Source of the DNA: Paenibacillus catalpae
GTDB taxonomy: Bacteria; Bacillota; Bacilli; Paenibacillales; Paenibacillaceae
DNA: 64,000 nucleotides
Reading direction: 5' to 3'
Assembly: GCF_900112695.1 (NCBI RefSeq)
Contig: NZ_FOMT01000001.1
Coordinates: 992,001-1,056,000, forward strand
Shown here in pieces: positions 9,698 through 18,029 of the stretch. Every line of letters begins with the position of its first letter. Positions within the stretch are counted from its first letter, which is position 1. The translations under genes and the position numbers were made by a program. Below the pieces are notes generated by a model that was not told where the DNA came from, did not search any database, and worked only from the letters and a program-made list of their open reading frames with translations.

Positions 9698-10603
9698 ATG
9701 GCGGATATGGATTTAGAGAAGCAGGGCTATAGCGGCTTCGAAAGGTTAATGTTTTTTATGACGCCGATCTTGTTTACGATTGTCCTGCTTGGCGCGTTAT
9801 ACGTTTTATTTAATACGGATACCCGTAATCAGATGCTGGATATCGGCAATTCGATCCCTTACCTGAAGGAAGTGCTTCCAGAAGCAAAAACAGCGGATGG
9901 TCAGTCTAATGACAATGAGCTGAAATCTGCCAATTTGAGCAGAAAAATCGATGAGCTTCAGGCCCAACTCCAGGAGAAGGAAGCTGAACTCGCCGAAACC
10001 GCCGAGCTGAAGGCAACACAGGAACAAGAACTGAAAAGTATGCAGGAGCAAATTAATTCGCTAAAAGCTTCTAATGAAGAAAAGACAGCGGATGACGCTG
10101 CTTATCAGGCAAAAATTCAGGAGCTTGCCAGTATGTACAGCAAAATTATGCCTAGTAAAGCGGCCCCCATCCTGCAAAGCATGACCATGGATGAAATGGT
10201 TCTTGTGCTCGATTCCATGAGACCGGATGACCGGGTTCGAATTTTGGAGAAAATGAACCCTCAAACAGCTGCCGATGCAACGATGATGCTGAAAGACACC
10301 GTAACGGCGAAGGACAGACAGATTGCGGCGCTGCAGGCGGAAGTGAAGAAAGCCAAACCGTCAGAAACGAAGCAGCCTTCTTCGCAGCTCAGCAGTGATC
10401 AGCTTAGTGCAACGTTTGCTGCTATGGATGCTAAAAGTGCAGGAGAGCTTCTGATCAAAATGGCCGATATCAGTCCGAGTAAAGTCATTCGTATTCTGAA
10501 TACGGTCGATGACACAACTCGTTCAGCGATTCTGGCGGAGATGTCCGGTATTAATCAAACGATTACGGCTCAGCTTATGTCGAAGCTGATGGCTGGCAAC
10601 TAA
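9698..10603 (+). CDS. ylxF: YlxF/MotE-like membrane protein with MgtE N-terminal-type domain
   Basis: Occupies the position of ylxF in the Bacillus operon. 301 residues: one transmembrane segment at about 20-42, a coiled coil at about 65-130, then two MgtE-N-like helical repeats (KAAPILQSMTMDEMVLVLDS; AGELLIKMADISPSKVIRIL). In other bacteria MotE is a related periplasmic chaperone for motor proteins; a role in motor or hook assembly is inferred. The second of two ATGs is chosen because GGGAG sits 9 bases ahead of it. It is about 100 residues longer than B. subtilis YlxF. Confidence 0.85.
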   Translation: MADMDLEKQGYSGFERLMFFMTPILFTIVLLGALYVLFNTDTRNQMLDIGNSIPYLKEVLPEAKTADGQSNDNELKSANLSRKIDELQAQLQEKEAELAETAELKATQEQELKSMQEQINSLKASNEEKTADDAAYQAKIQELASMYSKIMPSKAAPILQSMTMDEMVLVLDSMRPDDRVRILEKMNPQTAADATMMLKDTVTAKDRQIAALQAEVKKAKPSETKQPSSQLSSDQLSATFAAMDAKSAGELLIKMADISPSKVIRILNTVDDTTRSAILAEMSGINQTITAQLMSKLMAGN

Positions 10604-10623
10604 GAGAGAGGAGGTGAATCATA

Positions 10624-12078
10624 ATGGAGATGACCATTCCTCAAACCGCATCACCGGCTGCTTCTTCAGCAGGCAACGCAGCTTCGCAAGCTAAAACAGG
10701 CGGCAGCGACAAATTTCAAAAGACGCTCGAAAGCCAAATAAAAAGCGATAAAGGTACAACGGAGAAGAGCAGTACGTCAACTGCATCAACGGGCAATGCC
10801 GATAATCAGAATCACGCAGCATCGGGTACGGAAGCCGGAACGACAAAAGAGGCAACGACAGTGAATCCCGTAGATACGAGCGAAGCCGCGACATCAGCAG
10901 GCATCGTGGAAGCACAATCGGATGTTCTGACGGATGCTGCAGCTGAACTGATGGAAATGATTGATCAATTGCTGGCAGATCTGGAAAAGTTGAAGGCGGA
11001 AGGTGCGGATGCTGACGCTGACAGTCAAGATCAGGATAGGCAAGAGCTTACAGCTATGCTGGATCAGCTACAGGCATTGCTGGCATTGCTTGGTATTCCG
11101 CTTCCTGTGCAACAACCGACGCAGACTTCTGCAGCATCGAATCAGGATGGAACAGGAACTCCGAATACGAATGATCAAATGGTAGCGGTTGTTAACAAAG
11201 TTCAGGACTCCTTATTGCAGCTGCAAACAGCGATGCAGGAAGGCACGTTGAAACAAATCGGTCTTCAGGAACCGGTTCAATTAATCAGCCAGCAGCTTGA
11301 AGCCTTAAAGCAATTCGTGCAGAAGCAAAAGGATTCGAATAGTCATGTAGAGCAACCGCACGTAGCGGCTGAGCGGAGAACAGAGATTACGGTTACGACA
11401 ACAGCACCAGCGATATCCGTGCATTTGCAGCGTCTGAGCGGGCAGGCTGTTCATCAGGTTGCACTTGTAGCGGCTTCTGATCAACAAGCGTCTTCGGAGG
11501 AGACAGAGGCTTCCTCTCAGGCGAGTGAACAGGCAACTGCTGTAACAACGGGACAGCCATTCTCGGATGTTATCCGACAGGCAGCGCCACAGGTTGCGAA
11601 GCTTATCCCGGCTGTTCAAGCTTATGTTCCGGTTACTGACTTTGCGGATAATATGAAAGATTTTATTCAAAAGCTGGATATCAAGCATGGCAACGGCATG
11701 TCGGAAGCGACCATTCAGCTTTTCCCTAAAGAGCTTGGTCAGGTAGATGTACGCATAACGATGCATAACGGTCAACTGACAGCCCTATTCCATGCGGATA
11801 ACGCTAATGCCAAGGACGCGCTTGACAATCAAATGGCACAGCTCAGAGTAGCTTTGCAGCAACAAGGTTTGTCCGTAGATAAGTTGGAAGTAACCTCTGG
11901 CCAGTCGGCAGCCTATTTATCAAACGGCCAGCATGGCCAGGGTACAGGGCAGCAGGCTTTTTCCAATCAGAATAAATCGAGGGGCGACGGAATTCAGGAG
12001 GATTTTGAGTCTGATGTTGCCGAGCAGCGGGCCATACAAGATTTAGGCTTCGGACGTGCGGTCAACGTGACGGCTTAA
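10624..12078 (+). CDS. fliK: Flagellar hook-length control protein FliK
   Basis: Secreted molecular ruler that measures the hook and switches FlhB export specificity. 484 residues: a long Ser/Thr/Gln/Ala-rich low-complexity N-terminal part, and the conserved Flg_hook C-terminal domain at about 355-445, with IQLFPKELGQVDVRI, a central HNGQLTALF strand and LRVALQQQGLSVDKLEV. The ATG follows GGAGGTGAATCATA. The N-terminal part is poorly conserved in all FliK proteins, so the identification rests on the C-terminus and position. Confidence 0.93.
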   Translation: MEMTIPQTASPAASSAGNAASQAKTGGSDKFQKTLESQIKSDKGTTEKSSTSTASTGNADNQNHAASGTEAGTTKEATTVNPVDTSEAATSAGIVEAQSDVLTDAAAELMEMIDQLLADLEKLKAEGADADADSQDQDRQELTAMLDQLQALLALLGIPLPVQQPTQTSAASNQDGTGTPNTNDQMVAVVNKVQDSLLQLQTAMQEGTLKQIGLQEPVQLISQQLEALKQFVQKQKDSNSHVEQPHVAAERRTEITVTTTAPAISVHLQRLSGQAVHQVALVAASDQQASSEETEASSQASEQATAVTTGQPFSDVIRQAAPQVAKLIPAVQAYVPVTDFADNMKDFIQKLDIKHGNGMSEATIQLFPKELGQVDVRITMHNGQLTALFHADNANAKDALDNQMAQLRVALQQQGLSVDKLEVTSGQSAAYLSNGQHGQGTGQQAFSNQNKSRGDGIQEDFESDVAEQRAIQDLGFGRAVNVTA

Positions 12079-12122
12079 TCAAATGCTTCTTAAACAGTAC
12101 GCGGTAGGATGGGGGTGAGTTA

Positions 12123-12662
12123 ATGGCGACAGTATCTTCGAAAGTGATGTGGCCCAATTACAGCACTTCGAACGTAAAGGCAGCAGGTAGTGATATCGAT
12201 AAAAATGCGCTTGGTAAGGATGCTTTTCTCGAATTGCTCGTAACGCAGCTGAAAAATCAGGATCCCCTTCAGCCGCAGGATAACGCCGCATTCATCACGC
12301 AGATGGCGCAGTTTACTTCTGTTGAGCAGTTAATGAATATGTCGGATCAGCTTTCTCTGTTAAATCAAAATCTCGGCACGGCCTCTTCGATCATCGGCAA
12401 GACCGTTTCCTGGTATGAGCTGGATGAAGAAGGCGATACCAAACTGATGTACGATCAAGTCACTTCAATCGTATCCCAGGAGGGCAAATTGTTCGCCAAA
12501 TTCGCTGATGATACCATGATTGAATTGACGGATGTCGTAACCGTCTCTGATCAAGCTCCAACCCCAAATCAGCCTGATGGCAGCGACGAAACTGATGAAG
12601 ATGCAGAGGTTGAAGCGACAACAGATTCAGCATCAACCGAACAGGAAGATGGTTCCGCATGA
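12123..12662 (+). CDS. flgD: Flagellar hook assembly scaffold FlgD
   Basis: Hook-cap protein that guides polymerisation of FlgE. 179 residues; the N-terminal signature LGKDAFLELLVTQLKNQDPL followed by AAFITQMAQFTSVEQL is diagnostic. The C-terminus is an acidic Asp/Glu/Thr tail rather than a full Ig-like domain; B. subtilis FlgD is also short (140). ATG after GGGGGTGAGTTA. The stop overlaps the next gene in an ATGA arrangement. Confidence 0.95.
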   Translation: MATVSSKVMWPNYSTSNVKAAGSDIDKNALGKDAFLELLVTQLKNQDPLQPQDNAAFITQMAQFTSVEQLMNMSDQLSLLNQNLGTASSIIGKTVSWYELDEEGDTKLMYDQVTSIVSQEGKLFAKFADDTMIELTDVVTVSDQAPTPNQPDGSDETDEDAEVEATTDSASTEQEDGSA

Positions 12663-13036
12663 GTGACGGAGTGAAAATCAGCCATCTGTTTCCTGTCGGT
12701 GCGCCGCCTCTCGCTGGCGTTAAGCATGCAGCACCACGTCCGCAGCAATCGGGCGGCTTCCGGGATATGCTTGATGCGAAAGTGCTTAAGTTCAGCCAGC
12801 ACGCAGAAGTGAGAATGAAGCAGCGAGGCATTCAGCTGCAGCCGGAAGCGCTGACGAAAATTATGAATGCGGTGGATGAAGCCGAGTCCAAAGGTGCTAA
12901 AGATTCCTTAATCGTAATGAAAGATATTGCGATGATTGTGAACGTGCCAAGCCGGACGGTAGTGACCGCTATGGACGGCAAGCAGATGCAAAGCAATGTG
13001 TTTACAAATATAGACAGTGCGGTGATCTTAAGCTAG
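12659..13036 (+). CDS. Flagellar operon protein of the TIGR02530 type
   Basis: 125-residue protein found between flgD and flgE in many Firmicutes flagellar operons. The conserved core is FRDMLDAKVLKFSQHAEVRM, followed by KQRGIQLQPEALTKIMNAVD and KDIAMIVNVPSRTVVTAMDG, which fits TIGR02530. No biochemical function is established; context suggests hook assembly or export control. It starts inside the flgD stop (ATGA), so it is translationally coupled, and it is followed by an unusually long 114-base gap. Confidence 0.85.
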   Translation: MSDGVKISHLFPVGAPPLAGVKHAAPRPQQSGGFRDMLDAKVLKFSQHAEVRMKQRGIQLQPEALTKIMNAVDEAESKGAKDSLIVMKDIAMIVNVPSRTVVTAMDGKQMQSNVFTNIDSAVILS

Positions 13037-13150
13037 GGCTGGACCGAAAGGGGGCCCTTTGGCTGCGGACCGACTGAAGCGGCCAATCTCACTTAAGGCA
13101 TCAGCGAATGCTTAGATGTGTGATCATTCTTTTTAGGAGGAGTTATATAA
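13037..13150 (+). other. Structured 114-base gap before flgE
   Basis: The longest gap inside the fla/che operon. It contains an AAAGGG/CCCTTT stem near 13050, a GC-rich stretch, and a bulged stem TAAGGCAT with ATGCTTA at about 13094-13114, before CTTTTTAGGAGG. No coding frame or promoter is convincing. It could set the high translation level needed for hook protein or act as an RNA processing site; that is inference. Confidence 0.4.
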
Positions 13151-13963
13151 ATGCTTAGATCCATGTATTCCGGTGTATCGGGTATGCGCGGTTTTCAAAC
13201 GAAGCTTGACGTAATCGGCAACAACATCGCAAACGTAAATACGGTCGGCTTCAAAGGCGGACGCGTCATGTTCAGTGATATTTTGAGCCAGACCACCTCT
13301 GGTGTAACCGCATCGGTTGATGGAGAGCAAGGCGGCGTCAACGCGAAGCAAATCGGCCTTGGTGTTACCATCTCTTCGATCGATACGATCCATACACCGG
13401 GCAGTGCGATGACAACAAACGTGCCGACCGACCTCCGGATTGACGGCGACGGATTTTTCGCGGTATCGGCAGGGGACGGCGCTCCTGTCTATCTGACCCG
13501 TGCAGGTAACTTCACCTTTGATGGCAACAGACAGCTTGTTAATGGCGACGGGATGTTCGTGTTATCTGCGGACGGTGAACCCATTGTTCTCGATGAAGAA
13601 GTAACATCGTTCTCGATTGGACAAGACGGCTCGATTCTGGCGGTAACGCCGGATGGTACGGAAGCCATTGCCCAGCTAGGGATTGTGAAGGTCATTAATC
13701 CAAGCGGGCTTGAGAAAGTAGGCGGTAACTTATATCAAGTTACGGCGAATGCCAATCCAGATGGCGAATTCGAATATTTCACGGCAGATGACCCTGAGCT
13801 GGGTACCGGCGCTGTTATCGCCGGTCAGCTGGAGATGTCAAACGTCGACCTGACGAATGAATTCACGGAGATGATCGTTGCGCAACGCGGATTCCAGGCG
13901 AACTCCCGGATCATCACGACGTCCGATGAGATTTTGCAAGAGGTTGTTAATCTGAAGCGTTAA
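13151..13963 (+). CDS. flgE: Flagellar hook protein FlgE (annotated FlgG in some genomes)
   Basis: Major hook subunit. 270 residues with the axial N-terminus (MLRSMYSGVSGMRGFQTKLD, then VIGNNIANVNTVGFKGGRV), the LRIDGDGFFAV turn typical of hook/rod proteins, and the C-terminal LEMSNVDLTNEFTEMIVAQR helix. In B. subtilis the gene at this position was first called flgG and is now flgE, 264 residues. Very strong AGGAGGAG ribosome-binding site after the structured gap, consistent with high expression. Confidence 0.93.
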   Translation: MLRSMYSGVSGMRGFQTKLDVIGNNIANVNTVGFKGGRVMFSDILSQTTSGVTASVDGEQGGVNAKQIGLGVTISSIDTIHTPGSAMTTNVPTDLRIDGDGFFAVSAGDGAPVYLTRAGNFTFDGNRQLVNGDGMFVLSADGEPIVLDEEVTSFSIGQDGSILAVTPDGTEAIAQLGIVKVINPSGLEKVGGNLYQVTANANPDGEFEYFTADDPELGTGAVIAGQLEMSNVDLTNEFTEMIVAQRGFQANSRIITTSDEILQEVVNLKR

Positions 13964-13997
13964 TAGCTTCAATTAACAGCTATCGGTCATGATTGGA

Positions 13998-14016
13998 GGG
14001 GGCTGACTCAGCCCCC
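13998..14016 (+). other. GC-rich hairpin between flgE and swrD
   Basis: GGGGGCTGA and TCAGCCCCC are perfectly complementary with a single base between them, so the likely fold is a 5-8 bp stem with a small loop. No T-tract follows, so it is not a classical terminator; it may be an mRNA-stability or processing hairpin marking the end of the flgE segment. Confidence 0.6.
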
Positions 14017-14037
14017 GAATCAGCGAGGGGGGAGCTT

Positions 14038-14259
14038 ATGATTACCGTAACTCGATTGAATGGCTCGAAACTGATGATTAACGCTCTTCTTGTAGAATTG
14101 ATAGAAGAAACTCCGGACACGATTATTACGCTCACAACGGGCAAGAAATATATCGTGACGGAGAGTGCATCCGAGCTTCGACTGCTTATTCAGAGTTATC
14201 TTCGTTCAATCGGCGTTCTTGCAGCGACCCAGAAGATCGAAAAAACGGAGGGTCCTTAG
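14038..14259 (+). CDS. swrD: FlbD-family swarming motility protein SwrD
   Basis: 73-residue FlbD-type protein (MITVTRLNG... LLVELIEETPDTIITLTTGK). In B. subtilis the equivalent, SwrD/YlzI, raises flagellar torque and is required for swarming. The ATG is chosen because it gives the family-typical N-terminus MITVTRLNGS and follows GAGGGGGGAG. It sits directly before fliL, the stator-associated protein, which fits a role in motor power. Confidence 0.88.
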   Translation: MITVTRLNGSKLMINALLVELIEETPDTIITLTTGKKYIVTESASELRLLIQSYLRSIGVLAATQKIEKTEGP

Positions 14260-14261
14260 AG

Positions 14262-14729
14262 ATGAAAAAAATGTTGCCGTGGTTAGTTACCACATTACTA
14301 GCAATAACGCTGATCGCTATCGTTTCGATTATTATGTACAAGTCCTTCTTTAATGACTCTGACCCGGCAGATCCAGAAAAAGCACCCGTTACGGTAAAGC
14401 ATTTGTCTGCAGATGAGCTGGTATCGGTAACGTCTGAGCTGAAAGATTTCAAACGCAATCTGAAAGATTCGGATTATGTGGTTGTTTTGAGCTTTGCGTT
14501 TCAGCTGGACAGCAAGAAGACAAAGGAAGAGTTCGACAAGCTGCTTGAAATTGAAGTAAAACCTATCATCAACCGTACAGTTGCCGATTTGACGGCTGCT
14601 GAACTAAATGGCTCGCAAGGTGAAGATATGTTGGAGTCAAAGCTTCTGAACCTGATTAATCCCATACTGCCGGAAGGCAAGAAGCTGGTTAAGGTAGAGA
14701 TTACGAATTTTATCATGCAGCAGTTATAA
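14262..14729 (+). CDS. fliL: Flagellar basal body-associated protein FliL
   Basis: Single-pass membrane protein that supports stators near the rotor. 155 residues; transmembrane helix at about 6-26 (LPWLVTTLLAITLIAIVSII), then an extracytoplasmic SPFH-like domain with VVVLSFAFQLDSKKTKEEF and the C-terminal KLVKVEITNFIMQQL. The ATG lies 3 bases after swrD, inside the ribosome-binding context of its stop. Confidence 0.92.
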   Translation: MKKMLPWLVTTLLAITLIAIVSIIMYKSFFNDSDPADPEKAPVTVKHLSADELVSVTSELKDFKRNLKDSDYVVVLSFAFQLDSKKTKEEFDKLLEIEVKPIINRTVADLTAAELNGSQGEDMLESKLLNLINPILPEGKKLVKVEITNFIMQQL

Positions 14730-14765
14730 GCTTGTTGCCGACATTCCTTGAAGGGGGTGAGAGAA

Positions 14766-15767
14766 TTGGTTGATGTATTATCGCAGAATGAGATAGACGC
14801 GCTGCTGGCCGCTTTATCATCAGGTGAGATGGATGCCGATGAGCTGAAAAAAGAAGAGGTTACGCGAAAAGTTCGGATCTATGATTTCAAGCGCGCTACT
14901 CGATTCTCGAAGGATCACATACGAAGCCTAACACGCATACACGAAAACTTCGCGCGATATTTGACAACCTATTTCTCAGCGCAGCTTCGTACATTCGTTC
15001 AGATTAATGTCGTGCAGGTCGAGCAGCTGCCTTATGATGAATTTATCCGCTCGATTCCGAAGATGACTATTCTGAACATATTTGAAGCGGAGCCGCTGGA
15101 AGGGCGTATGGTGCTCGAGGTTAATCCGAACGTTGCTTACGCCATGCTTGACCGAATGCTTGGCGGGCAGGGGATGGCGCCATCCAAGATTAACAATTTA
15201 ACCGAGATCGAGACCATTATTATGGAACGTATCTTCGCTCGAGCATTCGAGAGCTTGCAGGAAGCGTGGAAGACGATTATCGATATCTCGCCTCGCCTGG
15301 AGGCGCTCGAGACAAATCCGCAGTTCATGCAAATTGTCTCGCCGAATGAAACAATCGCCTTAATCTCACTTAGCACAAAGATTGGCGATACGACGGGAAT
15401 GATCAATCTGTGTATCCCTCATGTCGTGATCGAACCGGTTATGCCGCGGTTGTCGGCTCACCACTGGTTTGTCTCTCAAAAAAAGGAGCGGATACCAGAG
15501 GAAGTCGAAATGCTGGAGCAGCGCGTAAGCAAAGCGAAGCTGCCTATCGTTGCCGAACTCGGAGAATCGGTCATTACAATTAAAGAGTTTTTGGGATTGG
15601 CGATAGGTGACGTCATTTCGTTAAATAAACCGATTGAAAACGGCCTTAGCATCAAGGTTGGCGATAAGCTGAAGTTTATCGGGAGCCCGGGCTCCGTCAA
15701 AGATCGGATAGCCGTGCAAGTGGATCAAGTTGTCAGCGAAGGAGCGGAAGAAGAAAATGACGAGTAA
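14766..15767 (+). CDS. fliM: Flagellar motor switch protein FliM
   Basis: C-ring protein that binds phospho-CheY. N-terminal CheY-binding motif LSQNEIDALLAAL, then the family signature KEEVTRKVRIYDFKR ATRFSKDHIR, a CheC-like middle domain (EVNPNVAYAMLDRMLGG) and a C-terminal SpoA/FliN-like domain. TTG start with AAGGGGGTGAG upstream; it gives MVDVLSQNEID, which matches the family, while an earlier TTG overlaps the ribosome-binding site. 333 residues. It overlaps fliY by 11 bases. Confidence 0.95.
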   Translation: MVDVLSQNEIDALLAALSSGEMDADELKKEEVTRKVRIYDFKRATRFSKDHIRSLTRIHENFARYLTTYFSAQLRTFVQINVVQVEQLPYDEFIRSIPKMTILNIFEAEPLEGRMVLEVNPNVAYAMLDRMLGGQGMAPSKINNLTEIETIIMERIFARAFESLQEAWKTIIDISPRLEALETNPQFMQIVSPNETIALISLSTKIGDTTGMINLCIPHVVIEPVMPRLSAHHWFVSQKKERIPEEVEMLEQRVSKAKLPIVAELGESVITIKEFLGLAIGDVISLNKPIENGLSIKVGDKLKFIGSPGSVKDRIAVQVDQVVSEGAEEENDE

Positions 15768-17013
15768 AGATTATTTATCGCAAGAAGAAATAGATGCGTT
15801 GCTTAATCAGACAGCCAGCGAGCTCGCTATAGCACAGTCGCCAGCTCCAGAATATCAGCTGTCGGACTTCTTGTCTTCGATCGAGCAGGATGCGTTAGGC
15901 GAAATCGGCAACATCACGTTTGGCAGTGCTGCTACAGCGTTGTCTACTTTATTGGGCAAGAAAGTCGATATTACCACTCCGCAGGTTACGTTTATTAAAC
16001 GCGAGGACCTGGCTAACGAATTTCCAAAACCGCATGTGGCAGTCAGCGTTCAGTACGTAGACGGCTTCCAGGGCATTAATTCCCTTGTCATCAAGACGAA
16101 GGACGCTCAGGTCATTGCTGATCTTATGCTGGGCGGAGAAGGCGATGTGACGCTTCAGGAGCTGAATGAAATTCATATCAGCGCCGTACAGGAAGCGATG
16201 AATCAGATGATGGGTTCCTCCGCGACGTCCATGTCGACGATTTTTAACCGATTCGTTAATATCTCGCCTCCGGGCATAGACATTCTGGATGTAGACAGCG
16301 GCGGCGGAATGGGTCAGCTTCCTCCGGAAGATGTGTTTATCAAAATCTCTTTCCGCTTAACGATTGGAGAATTGATAGATTCTACCATCATGCAGCTGCT
16401 GCCCGTACCATTCGCGAAGCAAATGGTAGCCATTTTGATGGGGGATGTTGGAGGCGAGATAGAGGCACCAGCTGCATCGGCGCCTGCACCAGTTCCAGCT
16501 CCTGCTCCGGCCGCCGTACAAGCGCCTGCAACGGCTTCACAGCCGGCTTACCAGGATCCGTATCAGCAAGCACCGGCAGCGGCTGCATCGCCGTACAATC
16601 AGCCTTACAATCCTTATCAGCAAAGCGCAGCATTTGATCTTCCCATGCAGCCACAAGGTCCTCAGACCTATGGTCATCCGGCAAGTCGTAATGTAAATGT
16701 ACAGCCTGTTCAGTTTGCAAACTTTAATCAAGCGCCTTATGTGCAAACGGATGAGACAAACCTCAATTTACTTCTCGACATACCGCTTAAAGTTACCGTA
16801 GAATTAGGTAGGACCCAAAAGCAAATTAAGGATATTCTGGAATTGTCCCAAGGCTCCATTATTGAGCTGGACAAGCTGGCTGGTGAACCTGTCGACATCC
16901 TGGTGAACAACAAGCTGATCGCCAAGGGAGAGGTTGTCGTTATTGATGAGAACTTTGGTGTACGGGTCACAGATATCGTAAGCCAATGGGACCGCATTCA
17001 AAAATTGCAATAA
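15757..17013 (+). CDS. fliY: Flagellar switch phosphatase FliY (FliN/CheC fusion)
   Basis: C-ring protein and CheY-P phosphatase specific to Firmicutes-type motors. 418 residues: an N-terminal FliM-like peptide (LSQEEIDALLNQ), a CheC domain with two E-x-x-N active-site helices (GEIGNITFG and VQEAMNQMMG), a Pro/Ala/Gln/Tyr-rich linker at about 233-325, and a C-terminal FliN/SpoA domain (LLLDIPLKVTVELGRTQKQI). ATG inside the end of fliM after GGAGCGGAAG. cheY follows 20 bases later. Confidence 0.96.
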   Translation: MTSKDYLSQEEIDALLNQTASELAIAQSPAPEYQLSDFLSSIEQDALGEIGNITFGSAATALSTLLGKKVDITTPQVTFIKREDLANEFPKPHVAVSVQYVDGFQGINSLVIKTKDAQVIADLMLGGEGDVTLQELNEIHISAVQEAMNQMMGSSATSMSTIFNRFVNISPPGIDILDVDSGGGMGQLPPEDVFIKISFRLTIGELIDSTIMQLLPVPFAKQMVAILMGDVGGEIEAPAASAPAPVPAPAPAAVQAPATASQPAYQDPYQQAPAAAASPYNQPYNPYQQSAAFDLPMQPQGPQTYGHPASRNVNVQPVQFANFNQAPYVQTDETNLNLLLDIPLKVTVELGRTQKQIKDILELSQGSIIELDKLAGEPVDILVNNKLIAKGEVVVIDENFGVRVTDIVSQWDRIQKLQ

Positions 17014-17033
17014 TACTCTAGGAGGAAAAAAAG

Positions 17034-17396
17034 ATGGCAAACCGCATTCTAATCGTAGACGACGCAGCATTCATGCGCATGATGATCCGCGACATTCTGA
17101 CAAAAAACGGATACGAGGTCGTTGGGGAAGCGCAAGACGGCGCAGTGGCGGTAGAGAAGTACAAGGAGCTTAAGCCTGACCTGATTACGATGGACATTAC
17201 GATGCCTGAGATGGATGGTATCTCCGCACTGAAAGAAATCAAAAAGCTTGACGCTAATGCAAAAGTTATCATGTGTTCTGCAATGGGCCAACAGGCGATG
17301 GTCATCGATGCGATCCAAGCCGGCGCAAAAGACTTTATCGTTAAGCCATTCCAAGCCGATCGCGTAATTGAAGCGATCAAGAAGACGCTTGGCTAA
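17034..17396 (+). CDS. cheY: Chemotaxis response regulator CheY
   Basis: Single receiver domain, 120 residues. The acidic pair DD lies in ILIVDDAAFMR, the phosphoacceptor is Asp54 in TMDITMPEMDG, the switch Ser is in MCSAMGQQ, and the conserved Lys is in FIVKPFQ. CheA phosphorylates it; CheY-P binds FliM and FliY/CheC remove the phosphate, both encoded nearby. ATG after TAGGAGGAAAAAAAG, the strongest ribosome-binding site of this part of the operon, fitting the high copy number of CheY. Confidence 0.96.
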   Translation: MANRILIVDDAAFMRMMIRDILTKNGYEVVGEAQDGAVAVEKYKELKPDLITMDITMPEMDGISALKEIKKLDANAKVIMCSAMGQQAMVIDAIQAGAKDFIVKPFQADRVIEAIKKTLG

Positions 17397-17399
17397 GCA

Positions 17400-18029
17400 A
17401 TGCTTACATATGTTTCGAAATTCATGTCCTTGACTGCGGTTGGCGTTGCTGTACAGCCCGCCTTCGCCGCGGCGGCAGGCAATAATAGCAATGATGTATC
17501 GCCGATGGAAGGTACATCAAGCTATACCGGCAATATTATCTGGGTTATTATTTCCCTCTTTATAGTTATCGGCTTAATCGTAGTACTTATTAAATTTTTG
17601 TCTCAGCGTAATCGCATGTGGGGAACGAACCGGGCGGTACGATCCCTTGGAGGGGTTGCGCTGGGGCAGAACAATTCGCTTCAGGTCGTTGAACTGTCAG
17701 GCCGGTTGTATGTCGTAGGTGTCGGAGAGAACGTGACGCTCCTCGATAAGATCGAAGATGTTGAGCAGGTGCAAGCCATACTTGCTTCTCTCGACCGGCA
17801 GACGAGTGCAGCCGGGTGGTCGGCGAATTCAATCTCTGATTTTCTGAAGCGGTTCCGTAAGGAAGAGACAAGCGCGGGGCAGGATCTGACGGAGGGGCAG
17901 TGGAACACGCAGGCTTCCTCGTTCCAAAGCTTGCTGAATCAAAACCTCAGCAAGCAAGCCGACCGTAAGCAACAGCTGGAGTCACTTCTGAAGGAATCCA
18001 AACATGATGGGGATGACAATGAAAAATAA
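17400..18029 (+). CDS. fliO: Flagellar biosynthesis protein FliO (FliZ in Bacillus)
   Basis: Export-gate assembly factor that helps FliP oligomerise. 209 residues: a signal-peptide-like N-terminus ending AFAAAA near residue 26, a second hydrophobic segment NIIWVIISLFIVIGLIVVLI at about 45-64, then the FliO domain (MWGTNRAVRSLGGVALGQN; LQVVELSGRLYVVGVGENV). It follows the cheY stop by 3 bases without a clear Shine-Dalgarno, and overlaps fliP by 26 bases. Confidence 0.9.
   Translation: MLTYVSKFMSLTAVGVAVQPAFAAAAGNNSNDVSPMEGTSSYTGNIIWVIISLFIVIGLIVVLIKFLSQRNRMWGTNRAVRSLGGVALGQNNSLQVVELSGRLYVVGVGENVTLLDKIEDVEQVQAILASLDRQTSAAGWSANSISDFLKRFRKEETSAGQDLTEGQWNTQASSFQSLLNQNLSKQADRKQQLESLLKESKHDGDDNEK

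Noticed and set aside
15137-15406. Minus-strand frame opposite fliM
   Set aside because: Shadow; fliM is intact and no minus-strand gene is otherwise supported in the window.
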